5,822 nt of DNA from an uncultured bacterium (GCA_902779075.1 CACZAK010000426.1:1-5822), one strand, 5' to 3'; counted from the first letter of the stretch, positions 1 through 5,595 are shown. Program-made: numbers and translations. The notes: a model not told the origin generated them from the letters alone.

Positions 1-1
1 G

Positions 2-379
2 CTTCCGACCGAGCGCGCCCAGAAACTTTGCGCGGGTCTCTTCCGCCACGAGGTCACACGCCCCACGAAATTCCATGACGAGTTCAAGGAGGCGTTTGGT
101 CGCCCTGTTTACGAAGGGCTCAGAAAACTCCTTGCGATGAAGGTGAAGGATGAAGAGCGGCTGGAGCTTCTCACGACATCGATCTGGGCGCAGGTTTCGG
201 TGTATGCGCTTGCGGACGTCAAATGGCACAAGTCCTTCCGTCCTGCGGGCATCGACAATCGCGCTTGGGCAGAGAAGGTCACGGACAGCATCTGCGAACA
301 GGTGTTTTTAGCCACATCCGCCTACGCCAAGGCTTCGGCGGACAAGAAGAACACAAAGGCCACAAAGGAAGAGAAATGA
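2..379 (+). CDS. TetR/AcrR-family transcriptional regulator, CecR-like C-terminal domain (5' end missing)
   Basis: The frame is open from base 2 to the TGA at 377-379, so only the C-terminal 125 residues are in the window and the DNA-binding helix-turn-helix would lie upstream. The visible part is all-helical in character. It resembles the ligand-binding C-terminal domain of CecR/YbiH-type TetR repressors, with a pattern of LCAGLFRHEVTRPTKFHDEF, then a helix ending GLRKLLAM, then a helix LLTTSIWAQVSVYALAD. This assignment is from recalled family patterns, not a search. Such proteins usually repress neighbouring transport or envelope genes, so it may control the downstream operon (inference). 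The last 20 or so residues (SAYAKASADK, then NTKATKEEK) do not look like part of the domain: they are translated from two short repeat elements. The stop overlaps the next start as ATGA, suggesting translational coupling. Confidence 0.62.
   Translation, partial: LPTERAQKLCAGLFRHEVTRPTKFHDEFKEAFGRPVYEGLRKLLAMKVKDEERLELLTTSIWAQVSVYALADVKWHKSFRPAGIDNRAWAEKVTDSICEQVFLATSAYAKASADKKNTKATKEEK
317..342 (+). repeat. Short palindromic repeat unit inside the regulator's C-terminus
   Basis: The 26 bases from TCCGCC to GGCGGA form an imperfect hairpin: six paired bases at the ends, two mismatches around one pair, three more pairs, and AA at the tip. In frame it encodes SAYAKASAD. I recall this same unit and the same translated tail in many uncultured-bacterial genomes, which makes it a likely dispersed element and not part of the regulator fold. 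Only one copy is present in this window. Confidence 0.6.
347..368 (+). repeat. ACAAAG-type short repeat, coding for the regulator's tail
   Basis: The 22 bases here match bases 4143-4164 with four differences (A to G or C to A changes at the variable positions of a 9-base period), so they are the same repeat family. The unit is AAGAACACAAAGG followed by CCACAAAGG. It encodes most of NTKATK at the regulator's end and runs directly into the ribosome binding site of the next gene. Confidence 0.6.
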
Positions 380-1488
380 AGAGATGGATATCTATGGTCT
401 TTGTAGTCGTCGTCCTGCTATCGGCAACGACTAAGCTTTTTGGCGCATTTGATTCGCCTCGCTCAGGCGAGATATTTCAGACGACGCGAGAGGGCCCTGG
501 GAAAGCCGCGATTGGGCTGATCTACTTTGGTATGATAATACCGCCGTTGGGTATTGTCTCGATACCTGCTGGGATTGTCGTGGCGGCGGTTGATGAACTT
601 GTTGTTTCGCCGGTTATTGATCTCGTCTGTTTGCCATATGACTTGATGCAGGAGCGGCATGGATTTGTGATTCGCGTTCGGGACTCCGATGGCAGGCCGG
701 TAGAAGGGGCGTCGTTCTGGTCATGGCTTTCGACCAACAGCATTCTGGAGGACACAATAAGAGAAACGACCGACGCGAACGGAGAGATATTTGTGCCGAA
801 GCTTAACAGGGTGTTGTTCAGTCGCGTGGAAATAAGGAAGAATGGTTTTTACGACTACAGGGAATACGATGGGACACAGCACTACAAGGTTTACGAGAAG
901 GCACCGGGCGATGACGGGCGCATCGTCTTCGATTTCACTATTAGGCGCAAGATTCGCTCCGTGGGGAAGATCGAGAGCCAATTGGGGTGGCCGGATGCGT
1001 TGCGTTTCAAGTCGGCTGACCTATACTACGACTGTGAACTTGGTGACTGGCTTCCGCCGTATGGCAAGGGCAAGACGGCGGATCTGCTCGTGAGTCAGAA
1101 GGTCGAGGTAAAGGATGATGCGAAGCCGCGAAACGCCTATCGCATTGCCAGGGAGTATTCGACGGTGGGTGCGGGAAATGGGTTTGTCGCTGACGACTGC
1201 AACTGGTACGACGGATTGCATGGCTGTTACGAGGCGCCATCCTGTGGCAAATATGCGCCGTCTAAGGTTGGATGGGTTTCTTGCTGGCGGTGGAATGGCG
1301 CAATTGGCTCAGAGGGGTCGCAACGCATTGATCGCAGCAAGTACATGATTCTACGTCTTCGCACCAGGTTTGGCGAAGACGGCAAGGTCATAAGTGCGCA
1401 CTACGGCAAGCTCCTGTTCCCCACCGGATGGGGGTGCGACGCCTATACTGTGTTCGTGCGCGATGAGAATGAGCGGTGGATGGAATAG
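376..1488 (+). CDS. Exported protein of unknown function with YceK-like N-terminal segment and probable carboxypeptidase-regulatory-like domain
   Basis: The frame is open further upstream, but the ATG at 376 is chosen because AAAGGA at 364-369 sits 6 bases before it, it begins a clear signal peptide (KRW, then a run of V and L, cleavage likely near LFGA, residue 24), and it overlaps the previous stop as ATGA. The product is 370 residues. Residues 45-90 hold a hydrophobic stretch rich in G, P and I ending IDLVCLPYDL. This resembles the end of YceK-type small lipoproteins (aiDlP...lDtlllPydl). Residues 96-165 (VIRVRDSDGRPVEGASF ... TTDANGEIFVP) have the look of a carboxypeptidase-regulatory-like beta-sandwich, in which a modified property is followed by a D-x-N/D-G turn. 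The remaining 200 residues are unrecognised, with many W, Y and a few C. It is probably periplasmic or outer-membrane associated. No catalytic motif is visible. Confidence 0.75.
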   Translation: MKRWISMVFVVVVLLSATTKLFGAFDSPRSGEIFQTTREGPGKAAIGLIYFGMIIPPLGIVSIPAGIVVAAVDELVVSPVIDLVCLPYDLMQERHGFVIRVRDSDGRPVEGASFWSWLSTNSILEDTIRETTDANGEIFVPKLNRVLFSRVEIRKNGFYDYREYDGTQHYKVYEKAPGDDGRIVFDFTIRRKIRSVGKIESQLGWPDALRFKSADLYYDCELGDWLPPYGKGKTADLLVSQKVEVKDDAKPRNAYRIAREYSTVGAGNGFVADDCNWYDGLHGCYEAPSCGKYAPSKVGWVSCWRWNGAIGSEGSQRIDRSKYMILRLRTRFGEDGKVISAHYGKLLFPTGWGCDAYTVFVRDENERWME

Positions 1489-1511
1489 AATTTATAGAAA
1501 GGGATACAACG

Positions 1512-2105
1512 ATGTTCAAGGGTCTTTTTAAATCGGCGGCGAGGATAATCGCAATCGTGGTCGTGCTGTTGCTCCTGATTGGCACGGGGTGCATCAATTC
1601 GCTGATGTTCCATCCTGTGAAGGGCAGATACAATGCGACTACGAGGGGGTATGTCGACATTGGCACGAATGGCGTGAAGGTGGCGGCTATTGTCTATGGC
1701 CCAGAGCATGGCAAGAAGGCGATTATCCGCTGCCACGGCAACGCCGAGGACGCGCTGTCGACGCTTGATATGCTTGAGCCGCTTCACCGGCTCTACGCCT
1801 GGCTTATCGAGAAGCGTGGCTTCAAGCCAGAGGATATTATCATCGACGGCTTTTCCATTGGAACTGGTCCCGCTACCGAGCTTGCGGCGACGCGTCCTTG
1901 CGGCGGGCTGATCCTAGAGGCACCGTTTCTCTCCGCGCCGCGCGTTGTCACTCGTGTGCGACTTCTGCCGGTCGATCCGTTTCCGAACTTGAAGCGCATC
2001 GGCGATGTGAAGTGTCGCGTGCTGATGATTCATGGTACGGGTGACAGGGTGATTCCGTATTCGCGAGCCGAAGCGCTTTGTCTCAGTCGAAGACGGCGAT
2101 CATAA
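1512..2105 (+). CDS. Lipoprotein alpha/beta hydrolase (BEM46/YfhR-like), frameshifted and internally shortened
   Basis: The start at ATG 1512 is favoured over TTG/GTG codons upstream because AAAGGG lies at 1498-1503 and a lipoprotein signal follows (FKGLFKSAARI, hydrophobic run, lipobox LIGTGC with Cys27). The alpha/beta hydrolase features are the oxyanion motif HGNAED (residues 75-80), the nucleophile elbow GFSIG (Ser115) and the acid motif HGTGDRVIP (Asp178). The catalytic histidine is missing: the frame ends LCLSRRRRS, while the proper end (PKRFVSVEDGDHN...) continues in another frame to 2175. From HGN to GFSIG there are only about 39 residues, against about 70 in relatives I recall. The strand and the DYxGxG motif that should lie between LEPL and RLYAWL are absent. 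The 197-residue product is therefore very probably inactive. It sits 23 bases after the previous gene. Alternative: both lesions are assembly collapses of an intact gene. Confidence 0.72.
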   Translation: MFKGLFKSAARIIAIVVVLLLLIGTGCINSLMFHPVKGRYNATTRGYVDIGTNGVKVAAIVYGPEHGKKAIIRCHGNAEDALSTLDMLEPLHRLYAWLIEKRGFKPEDIIIDGFSIGTGPATELAATRPCGGLILEAPFLSAPRVVTRVRLLPVDPFPNLKRIGDVKCRVLMIHGTGDRVIPYSRAEALCLSRRRRS

Positions 2106-2175
2106 CACGCTCGTCGACGACATGGGCTTTGACAACTACTTTGAGCTGATCAAGGAGTTTGTGGATGAAAAGTAA
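2068..2175 (+). pseudogene. Out-of-frame C-terminal remnant of the alpha/beta hydrolase
   Basis: In the frame one base later than the hydrolase frame, bases 2068-2175 read PKRFVSVEDGDHN, then TLVDDMGFDNYFELIKEF and VDEK, then TAA. This is what is expected for the end of this hydrolase family: the GDHN motif contains the catalytic histidine (codon 2101-2103), followed by the last helix. There is no start codon of its own, so it is a detached tail and not a gene. It overlaps the start of the transporter gene by 11 bases, which shows how the two genes were originally coupled. Confidence 0.8.
2152..2157 (+). promoter_or_regulatory. Ribosome binding site AAGGAG that fixes the transporter start
   Basis: A full AAGGAG lies 7 bases before ATG 2165, within the end of the hydrolase tail. 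It supports ATG 2165 over the in-frame TTG at 2159, which would leave only one base of spacing. Confidence 0.8.
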
Positions 2176-3658
2176 TTCTTTTATGCCGATTTATGTGACC
2201 AACTTCTTCGGGACGCTCAACGACAACTTCCTGAAGACGCTGGCGAGCTTTACCGTCATCGGCTGGCTTTCCGACGAGCGCGTGAAGTCGCTTGCGATGG
2301 GCGTCACCGCAGGGGCGCTGGTGCTGCCTTATATCCTTTGCTCGCCGCTTGCCGACCGACTGACAGCCGTCTTGGAAAAGCGCCGCATCGTGAGGTTCGC
2401 CAAGTGGGCAGAACTGCCGATTATGGCCGTTGCGATAGCGGGCTTCGCCATGAAGTCGCCTTGGCTCGTCATCGGTGCGATACTCCTAATGGGGCTTCAA
2501 AGCTCGCTCTATTCGCCCGCAAAATACGCGCTCGTCCGTGACATCGGCGGTGAGGCGCGCATCTCTACTGGCATGGGCGGAATGGAGGGCGTCTCGTTTC
2601 TTGGCGTCTTGATGGGCACTGTCGCGGGGGCGGTGGTGTCCGACATGGCCGGCACCACGCTTCGCTATGCTTGCCTCGCCGGCTTTGCCGCGCTTGGCCT
2701 TGTTGCGAGCTACACCGTTCACGCGAAGGAGGAACTCAACCGCGCGCTTCACGCAGTGAACCCGATCCGCTATATCGCCCGCGCCTACCGAATGGCCGGG
2801 CGCTACGACGGGCTCAACGCCGTCATCTTCACGCTCTCCATTTTCTGGTGGGGCGCGGCGATGCTCCAGATGGGGCTCCTCGTGTATGGCAAATCGGAGA
2901 TTGGCCTCAACATCGACGCGAAGGAAACGGGTGCGCTTCTTTGCGCCGCGGCGGTCGGAATCGTCATGGGTCAGATCATCGCCGGGTTCGTCGACAAGAA
3001 GCGTTTTCTTCTCGGTGCGACGCTTCTCACGGGCTGGATCGCCGCGGCACTTTTCGCGGTACTCTACTTCGCGCCACTTTCGCCTGTGTGGTTCGGCGTT
3101 GTGCTGGGGCTTTTGGCGTTCGACCTCGGAATCTTCAAGCTGCCGTTCGACGCCGAGATTCAGAAGGTCGTGAAGGGCCCGAAGCTCAACACGATGCTCG
3201 CCTACTTCAACCAGGTGTCGTTTCTCTTCATGCTCGCGGCGAGCGGATGCTACGCGCTCGTGAGCTGGGCGTTCGGTCCGAAGGCGTTTCTGCTGCTGCT
3301 CGCGATTGCTTTTCTCGTCGCGCCGTTTCTTTTTGTGTTCAGCTATAGGTCTGTGCTGCTTTATGTCGGCCGCTGGGTCTTTGCCTGGCGCTATAAGGTG
3401 GAGATTGATGGATTGGAGGAAGTTTTGGGAAACAACATAAACAACGGTAAAAACAACTTTGTAGAAGAGCCGGGCGCAACTCGGCGCTCGCTTCAAGGGG
3501 CGGATATGCGCCCGGAGATAAAATCGCCGCGCAGTTGCGCGGCGACAGAAAAGAAGTTGTTTCAAGTTGTTCATGTTGTTTTCAACCAAAAACTAAAACC
3601 GCTCTTCTCGTTTTGCCAAACCATCCGGCGATGGTGGATCCGATGCTTGTGGGCGTAA
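2165..3658 (+). CDS. MFS transporter, LplT/lysophospholipid transporter type; 3' end altered by an inserted element
   Basis: Residues 1 to about 405 form an MFS protein with about 12 hydrophobic segments. It begins YVTNFFGTLNDNFLKT, has LQSSLYSPAKYALVRDIGGE at residues 111-130 and ends the last segment near residue 404. These signatures match the LplT branch, which flips lysophospholipids across the inner membrane for re-acylation. In many bacteria this branch is fused to a PlsC-type acyltransferase, sometimes followed by an acyl-ACP synthetase. Residues 409-421 (RYKVEIDGLEEVL) already look like the beginning of the acyltransferase domain. After that the reading frame enters a repeat (NNINNGKNN) and then reads the acyltransferase DNA in a wrong frame, ending TIRRWWIRCLWA. 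The native product was therefore probably the N-terminal half of a longer fusion. The transporter part itself looks intact. Start: ATG 2165 with AAGGAG 7 bases upstream, overlapping the hydrolase tail by 11 bases. Confidence 0.85.
   Translation: MKSNSFMPIYVTNFFGTLNDNFLKTLASFTVIGWLSDERVKSLAMGVTAGALVLPYILCSPLADRLTAVLEKRRIVRFAKWAELPIMAVAIAGFAMKSPWLVIGAILLMGLQSSLYSPAKYALVRDIGGEARISTGMGGMEGVSFLGVLMGTVAGAVVSDMAGTTLRYACLAGFAALGLVASYTVHAKEELNRALHAVNPIRYIARAYRMAGRYDGLNAVIFTLSIFWWGAAMLQMGLLVYGKSEIGLNIDAKETGALLCAAAVGIVMGQIIAGFVDKKRFLLGATLLTGWIAAALFAVLYFAPLSPVWFGVVLGLLAFDLGIFKLPFDAEIQKVVKGPKLNTMLAYFNQVSFLFMLAASGCYALVSWAFGPKAFLLLLAIAFLVAPFLFVFSYRSVLLYVGRWVFAWRYKVEIDGLEEVLGNNINNGKNNFVEEPGATRRSLQGADMRPEIKSPRSCAATEKKLFQVVHVVFNQKLKPLFSFCQTIRRWWIRCLWA
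3470..3515. repeat. Internal hairpin 1 of the inserted element
   Basis: CCGGGCGCA at 3470-3478 pairs perfectly with TGCGCCCGG at 3507-3515 (9 base pairs) around a 28-base loop. It is one of two GC-rich stems nested within the AT-rich arms. Confidence 0.75.
3524..3545. repeat. Internal hairpin 2 of the inserted element
   Basis: TCGCCGCGCA at 3524-3533 is the exact reverse complement of TGCGCGGCGA at 3536-3545. This gives a 9-10 base pair stem with a 2-4 base tip. No T-run follows, so it is not a typical intrinsic terminator. Confidence 0.8.
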
Positions 3659-4131
3659 CGTTCTGGAAGACTCCCCTTAAGCCGCTTTCGGACGAGCTGT
3701 TTTTCAAGACAGGAATCGTCGCTCCGCGCGTTTTGAAGACGCTTGGCGCAGTGGCTGTCCCGGACCTTCGCAAGCACCGCACTGCGCAAGGGGCGACGAT
3801 TGCTCGCGGTCTTGGCGACATCGTGAAGTCGACGCTCGAGGATGGCGGCAATGTCATTTTCTATCCGTCTGGCCACATCCAGACCGAGAGCGAGCACGAA
3901 GACATCGGCACTTGGGGCTCGATTTGGTCGCGCAAGGGGCGCAAGACCTCGCCCTCGTTCGTGCCGACCTTCATCAAGAGCGTCTTCCTGTGGTTCTTCT
4001 GGGCGCCGTTCGTGCCGCGCCGCCGCGTGACGATGCATGTCGAGGACCTGACCGACCGCGTGAAGGAATGGTCGAGCTTGACGCGGCTTGAGTTTAACCG
4101 AAAGCTTGAGGAGTGGTACAACGCGGAGTGA
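3535..4131 (+). CDS. PlsC-type phospholipid acyltransferase domain, separated from its transporter half
   Basis: The frame is open from 3451 to the TGA at 4129-4131. The only usable start before the catalytic motif is TTG 3535 (another TTG at 3613 is too late), and it has no well-placed ribosome binding site and lies in a hairpin. Independent translation is therefore doubtful, and the piece is best viewed as the second half of a broken fusion gene. Counting from 3535, residues 23-36 are ALLVLPNHPAMVDP, holding the acyltransferase HxxxxD motif (His30, Asp35). NVIFYPSGHIQ (residues 106-116) takes the place of the FPEG motif that binds the glycerophosphate substrate. Such domains re-acylate lysophospholipids at the inner membrane, matching the LplT-like neighbour. 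The first 20 or so residues come from the inserted element. It ends FNRKLEEWYNAE, the point at which three-domain relatives continue into an acyl-ACP synthetase; none follows here. Confidence 0.75.
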   Translation: MRGDRKEVVSSCSCCFQPKTKTALLVLPNHPAMVDPMLVGVTFWKTPLKPLSDELFFKTGIVAPRVLKTLGAVAVPDLRKHRTAQGATIARGLGDIVKSTLEDGGNVIFYPSGHIQTESEHEDIGTWGSIWSRKGRKTSPSFVPTFIKSVFLWFFWAPFVPRRRVTMHVEDLTDRVKEWSSLTRLEFNRKLEEWYNAE

Positions 4132-4137
4132 TTTTAG

Positions 4138-4163
4138 CCGCAAAGAACGCAAAGGACGCAAAG
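4138..4163 (+). repeat. Tandem CGCAAAG repeat, three 9-base units
   Basis: Three units CCGCAAAGA, ACGCAAAGG and ACGCAAAG follow the acyltransferase stop by 6 bases. The same family occurs at 347-368. I recall near-identical repeats in intergenic regions of PVC and other environmental genomes. It is followed within 3 bases by the ACAGGATTA inverted repeat. Confidence 0.7.
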
Positions 4164-4166
4164 TGT

Positions 4167-4252
4167 TTTTAGACAGGATTAACAAGATTAACAGGATTAT
4201 GGGAAATGAAAGGGAGTCTTAATCTTGTAAATCCTGTAAATCCTGTCTAAAA
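4167..4252. repeat. ACAGGATTA-type inverted repeat, copy 1
   Basis: Bases 4167-4200 (TTTTAGACAGGATTAACAAG and on) are the near-perfect reverse complement of 4219-4252 (ending AAATCCTGTCTAAAA). Each 34-base arm contains three ACARGATTA words. The 18-base centre begins GGGAAA. Copy 2 lies at 5488-5573. The hairpin ends 22 bases before the start of the next lipoprotein gene, so it would be in its mRNA leader if transcription reads through. It could be a terminator, an mRNA-stabilising structure or a non-autonomous mobile element. Confidence 0.85.
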
Positions 4253-4274
4253 CAAAACCGGAGGAGAAACGAAA

Positions 4275-4865
4275 ATGAAAAAGCCAATGATCATAGTTTC
4301 AGCAGCGTTGCTGTGGTGCGCGTTGCTGTTCATGATGCTGTGCAGTGGATGCGCATGGTTGAATGGAGACAGGGGAAGCCCTTCGGCTAACTGCCATGAG
4401 ATTACGCTCGCAAATACATTCATGACGATTTGCGATACCGAATATTCACTGACGACGAACAACATTCCGTTTGCGCTTATGTTGAAGCGAAGCAACACGC
4501 CGTATGAATTTGCTTTTAACTTATCGACTGATTCTGTGTTGCGTGTCGAGATTGCAGGAGTGGAGTTCGCATTTACCAACCGTGTGGTGACCATGCGAGG
4601 AGCTGATGTGACGGGAATTAAAAAGATTGAGAATTTCACTGATGGGATGGATTTTTGCAGTGGATGGGTTAAATTTGACATTGGCAACGACCGAGACCAT
4701 TCGCTGTCTTTTATGTTTAGTGCTGCACCCGGTCGTCTTGCCAAGCCAAGCTATGTGTGGTATTATCCGCCGAACGCAGAAAATGCTCCAGGATCTGTTC
4801 CGTTCCGAATACTGGAGTGCGTTGGCGTAAATATTCGCCATCTGTCAAACTGGTATGATTGGTAG
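4275..4865 (+). CDS. Predicted lipoprotein of unknown function
   Basis: The start ATG 4275 has AGGAG at 4262-4266, 8 bases upstream. The 196-residue product begins with a lipoprotein signal: KK, a hydrophobic run of about 18 residues, then LCSGC with Cys26 as the probable lipidated residue. The position -3 residue is Cys, which is atypical but tolerated. The mature part is probably beta-rich (alternating hydrophobic strands such as SVLRVEIAGVEFAFTNRVVT) and ends HLSNWYDW. No domain or catalytic motif is recognised. Its base composition (about 43% GC in a 120-base hand count) is much lower than that of the transporter gene (about 63%), suggesting a separate origin or weak selection. It is followed after 22 bases by another lipoprotein gene, so the two are probably co-transcribed. 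It is most likely anchored in the outer membrane facing the periplasm. Confidence 0.75.
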   Translation: MKKPMIIVSAALLWCALLFMMLCSGCAWLNGDRGSPSANCHEITLANTFMTICDTEYSLTTNNIPFALMLKRSNTPYEFAFNLSTDSVLRVEIAGVEFAFTNRVVTMRGADVTGIKKIENFTDGMDFCSGWVKFDIGNDRDHSLSFMFSAAPGRLAKPSYVWYYPPNAENAPGSVPFRILECVGVNIRHLSNWYDW

Positions 4866-4872
4866 GAATTTG

Positions 4873-4878
4873 AAAGGA
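4873..4878 (+). promoter_or_regulatory. Ribosome binding site AAAGGA deciding between two starts
   Basis: AAAGGA lies 3 bases before ATG 4882 and 9 bases before ATG 4888. The second spacing is the usual one, so ATG 4888 is preferred for the following gene. The difference is only two residues. Confidence 0.5.
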
Positions 4879-4887
4879 TAAATGTCA

Positions 4888-5502
4888 ATGCTGAAATCAA
4901 TCGTGAAATCGATGTGCCGAATCGCGGGATGCATCATTGTTCTGACGATGACGGTAATGGCGGGTGGATGCATAGGCAATACAGCCTATTATTTGGAGAG
5001 TGCGGGGCGTTTCCGGTCCTGGGACGAACTTAATGCTGAGGCGTCGCGCGTCTGCCATGTAGCCGACAAAGAGCGTGGTGCGCAAGTCAATGTTCGCGAC
5101 ACGGACCATATCGCTCCCCCAGAGCCGAAAGCGGACATCAGTATCCAGTCGTTGCTCGAGCCATTGACTCTTACCCTCGTCCCTGCGCGTTTCTGCTCAA
5201 TACACGTCTGGGAGGCCAGGTGTGGCGACTGGACACGGGAGATACAGATAAGGGAGATAAGCCATGAATCGCTTTGGCCGACAGGCGTGATTCCGGCTTC
5301 TTTCGGTGCGGATAGGCGCGTAATCCATTGCCTGGACACGAACAAGGCGTTCAAAGCGGAGGAGGCATTTGCAAAAGACATTGCCCGTGCGCTTTACAGC
5401 GTGGATACGAATGGCTCTCCAGATGCCGAGAGGGAACAAACTGATGAATACTCGACTGACATTTGCACGAACTGTTGTGCGGAGGTCTTTAGACAGGATT
5501 AA
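4888..5502 (+). CDS. Predicted lipoprotein of unknown function; stop codon provided by a repeat
   Basis: With ATG 4888 the product is 204 residues (206 if ATG 4882 is used). The N-terminus is a lipoprotein signal: LKSIVKSMCR, a hydrophobic segment, then VMAGGC as lipobox, with Cys28 lipidated. The mature protein has no family I recognise. It contains a WEARCGDWTREIQIREI segment, probably beta strands, and a late helix EEAFAKDIARALYSVD. The C-terminal end, DICTNCCAEVFRQD, is odd. The last four residues and the TAA come from the left arm of the 5488-5573 repeat, so the gene may have been shortened or had its end replaced when that element arrived. It lies 22 bases after the preceding lipoprotein gene and was probably made from the same mRNA. 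An envelope location is inferred from the signal only. Confidence 0.72.
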   Translation: MLKSIVKSMCRIAGCIIVLTMTVMAGGCIGNTAYYLESAGRFRSWDELNAEASRVCHVADKERGAQVNVRDTDHIAPPEPKADISIQSLLEPLTLTLVPARFCSIHVWEARCGDWTREIQIREISHESLWPTGVIPASFGADRRVIHCLDTNKAFKAEEAFAKDIARALYSVDTNGSPDAEREQTDEYSTDICTNCCAEVFRQD

Positions 5503-5573
5503 CAAGATTGACAGGATTTTGGGAAAAGGAAGCAACATTCTTAATCTTGTAAATCCTGTAAATCCTGTCTAAA
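5488..5573. repeat. ACAGGATTA-type inverted repeat, copy 2
   Basis: This has the same architecture as copy 1: TTTAGACAGGATTAACAAG on the left, CTTGTAAATCCTGTAAATCC then TGTCTAAA on the right, and a centre beginning GGGAAA that is 2 bases longer. The arms are almost identical between copies while the centres have diverged. The AAACAAAACC after the right arm is also shared, so the repeated unit may extend past the palindrome. The left arm overlaps the last five codons of the preceding gene. Confidence 0.85.
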
Positions 5574-5595
5574 ACAAAACCAGAAACCTATAAAA

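Larger units (their letters stand above)
3421..3594. mobile_element. MITE/REP-like element with long inverted arms, inserted in the MFS-acyltransferase gene
   Basis: The left arm (3428-3459, GGAAACAACATAAACAAC and on to AAACAACTT) is the imperfect reverse complement of the right arm (3554-3583, AAGTTGTTTCAAGTTGTT then CATGTTGTTTTC). Each arm contains three ACAAC/GTTGT words. A weaker match extends the arms to AGTTTTGG at 3421 and CCAAAAACT at 3586-3594. Between the arms are two strong GC-rich hairpins. The element carries no gene, so it could only move with help from a transposase elsewhere. It lies between the first strand of the acyltransferase domain (GLEEVL) and its catalytic NHPAMVD motif, and the two sides are in different frames. 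Exact ends and any target duplication cannot be fixed without an uninterrupted relative. Confidence 0.72.

Noticed and set aside
223..375. Upstream extension of the exported protein to an alternative start at 223
   Set aside because: It would bury the signal peptide behind 51 residues encoded out of frame within the regulator gene. ATG 376 has a good ribosome binding site and a signal peptide directly after it.
3524..3545. Intrinsic terminator
   Set aside because: The stem is strong, but no T-run follows and it lies inside a paired-arm element within a gene, so a terminator call is not supported.
2486..3589. A 367-codon open frame on the minus strand opposite the transporter gene
   Set aside because: Its product is a low-complexity, Arg/His/Glu-rich sequence typical of the antisense of a GC-rich membrane protein gene. 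The plus strand has clear MFS motifs over the same bases.
3448..3600. A programmed -1 frameshift site joining transporter and acyltransferase
   Set aside because: The runs TAAAAAC (3448-3454), AGAAAAG and CCAAAAAC do not form a canonical X XXY YYZ slippery heptamer in the transporter frame. No conserved signal can be claimed; the overlap is kept only as a low-interest finding.
4138..4252. CRISPR array
   Set aside because: The repeated units are 9-base tandem words and a palindrome, with no regular repeat-spacer alternation.
4132..4274. Sigma-70 promoter for the lipoprotein genes
   Set aside because: Several AT-rich hexamers such as TTGTAA and TTAATC occur, but all belong to the repeat arms and none has a well-spaced partner, so no promoter is called.
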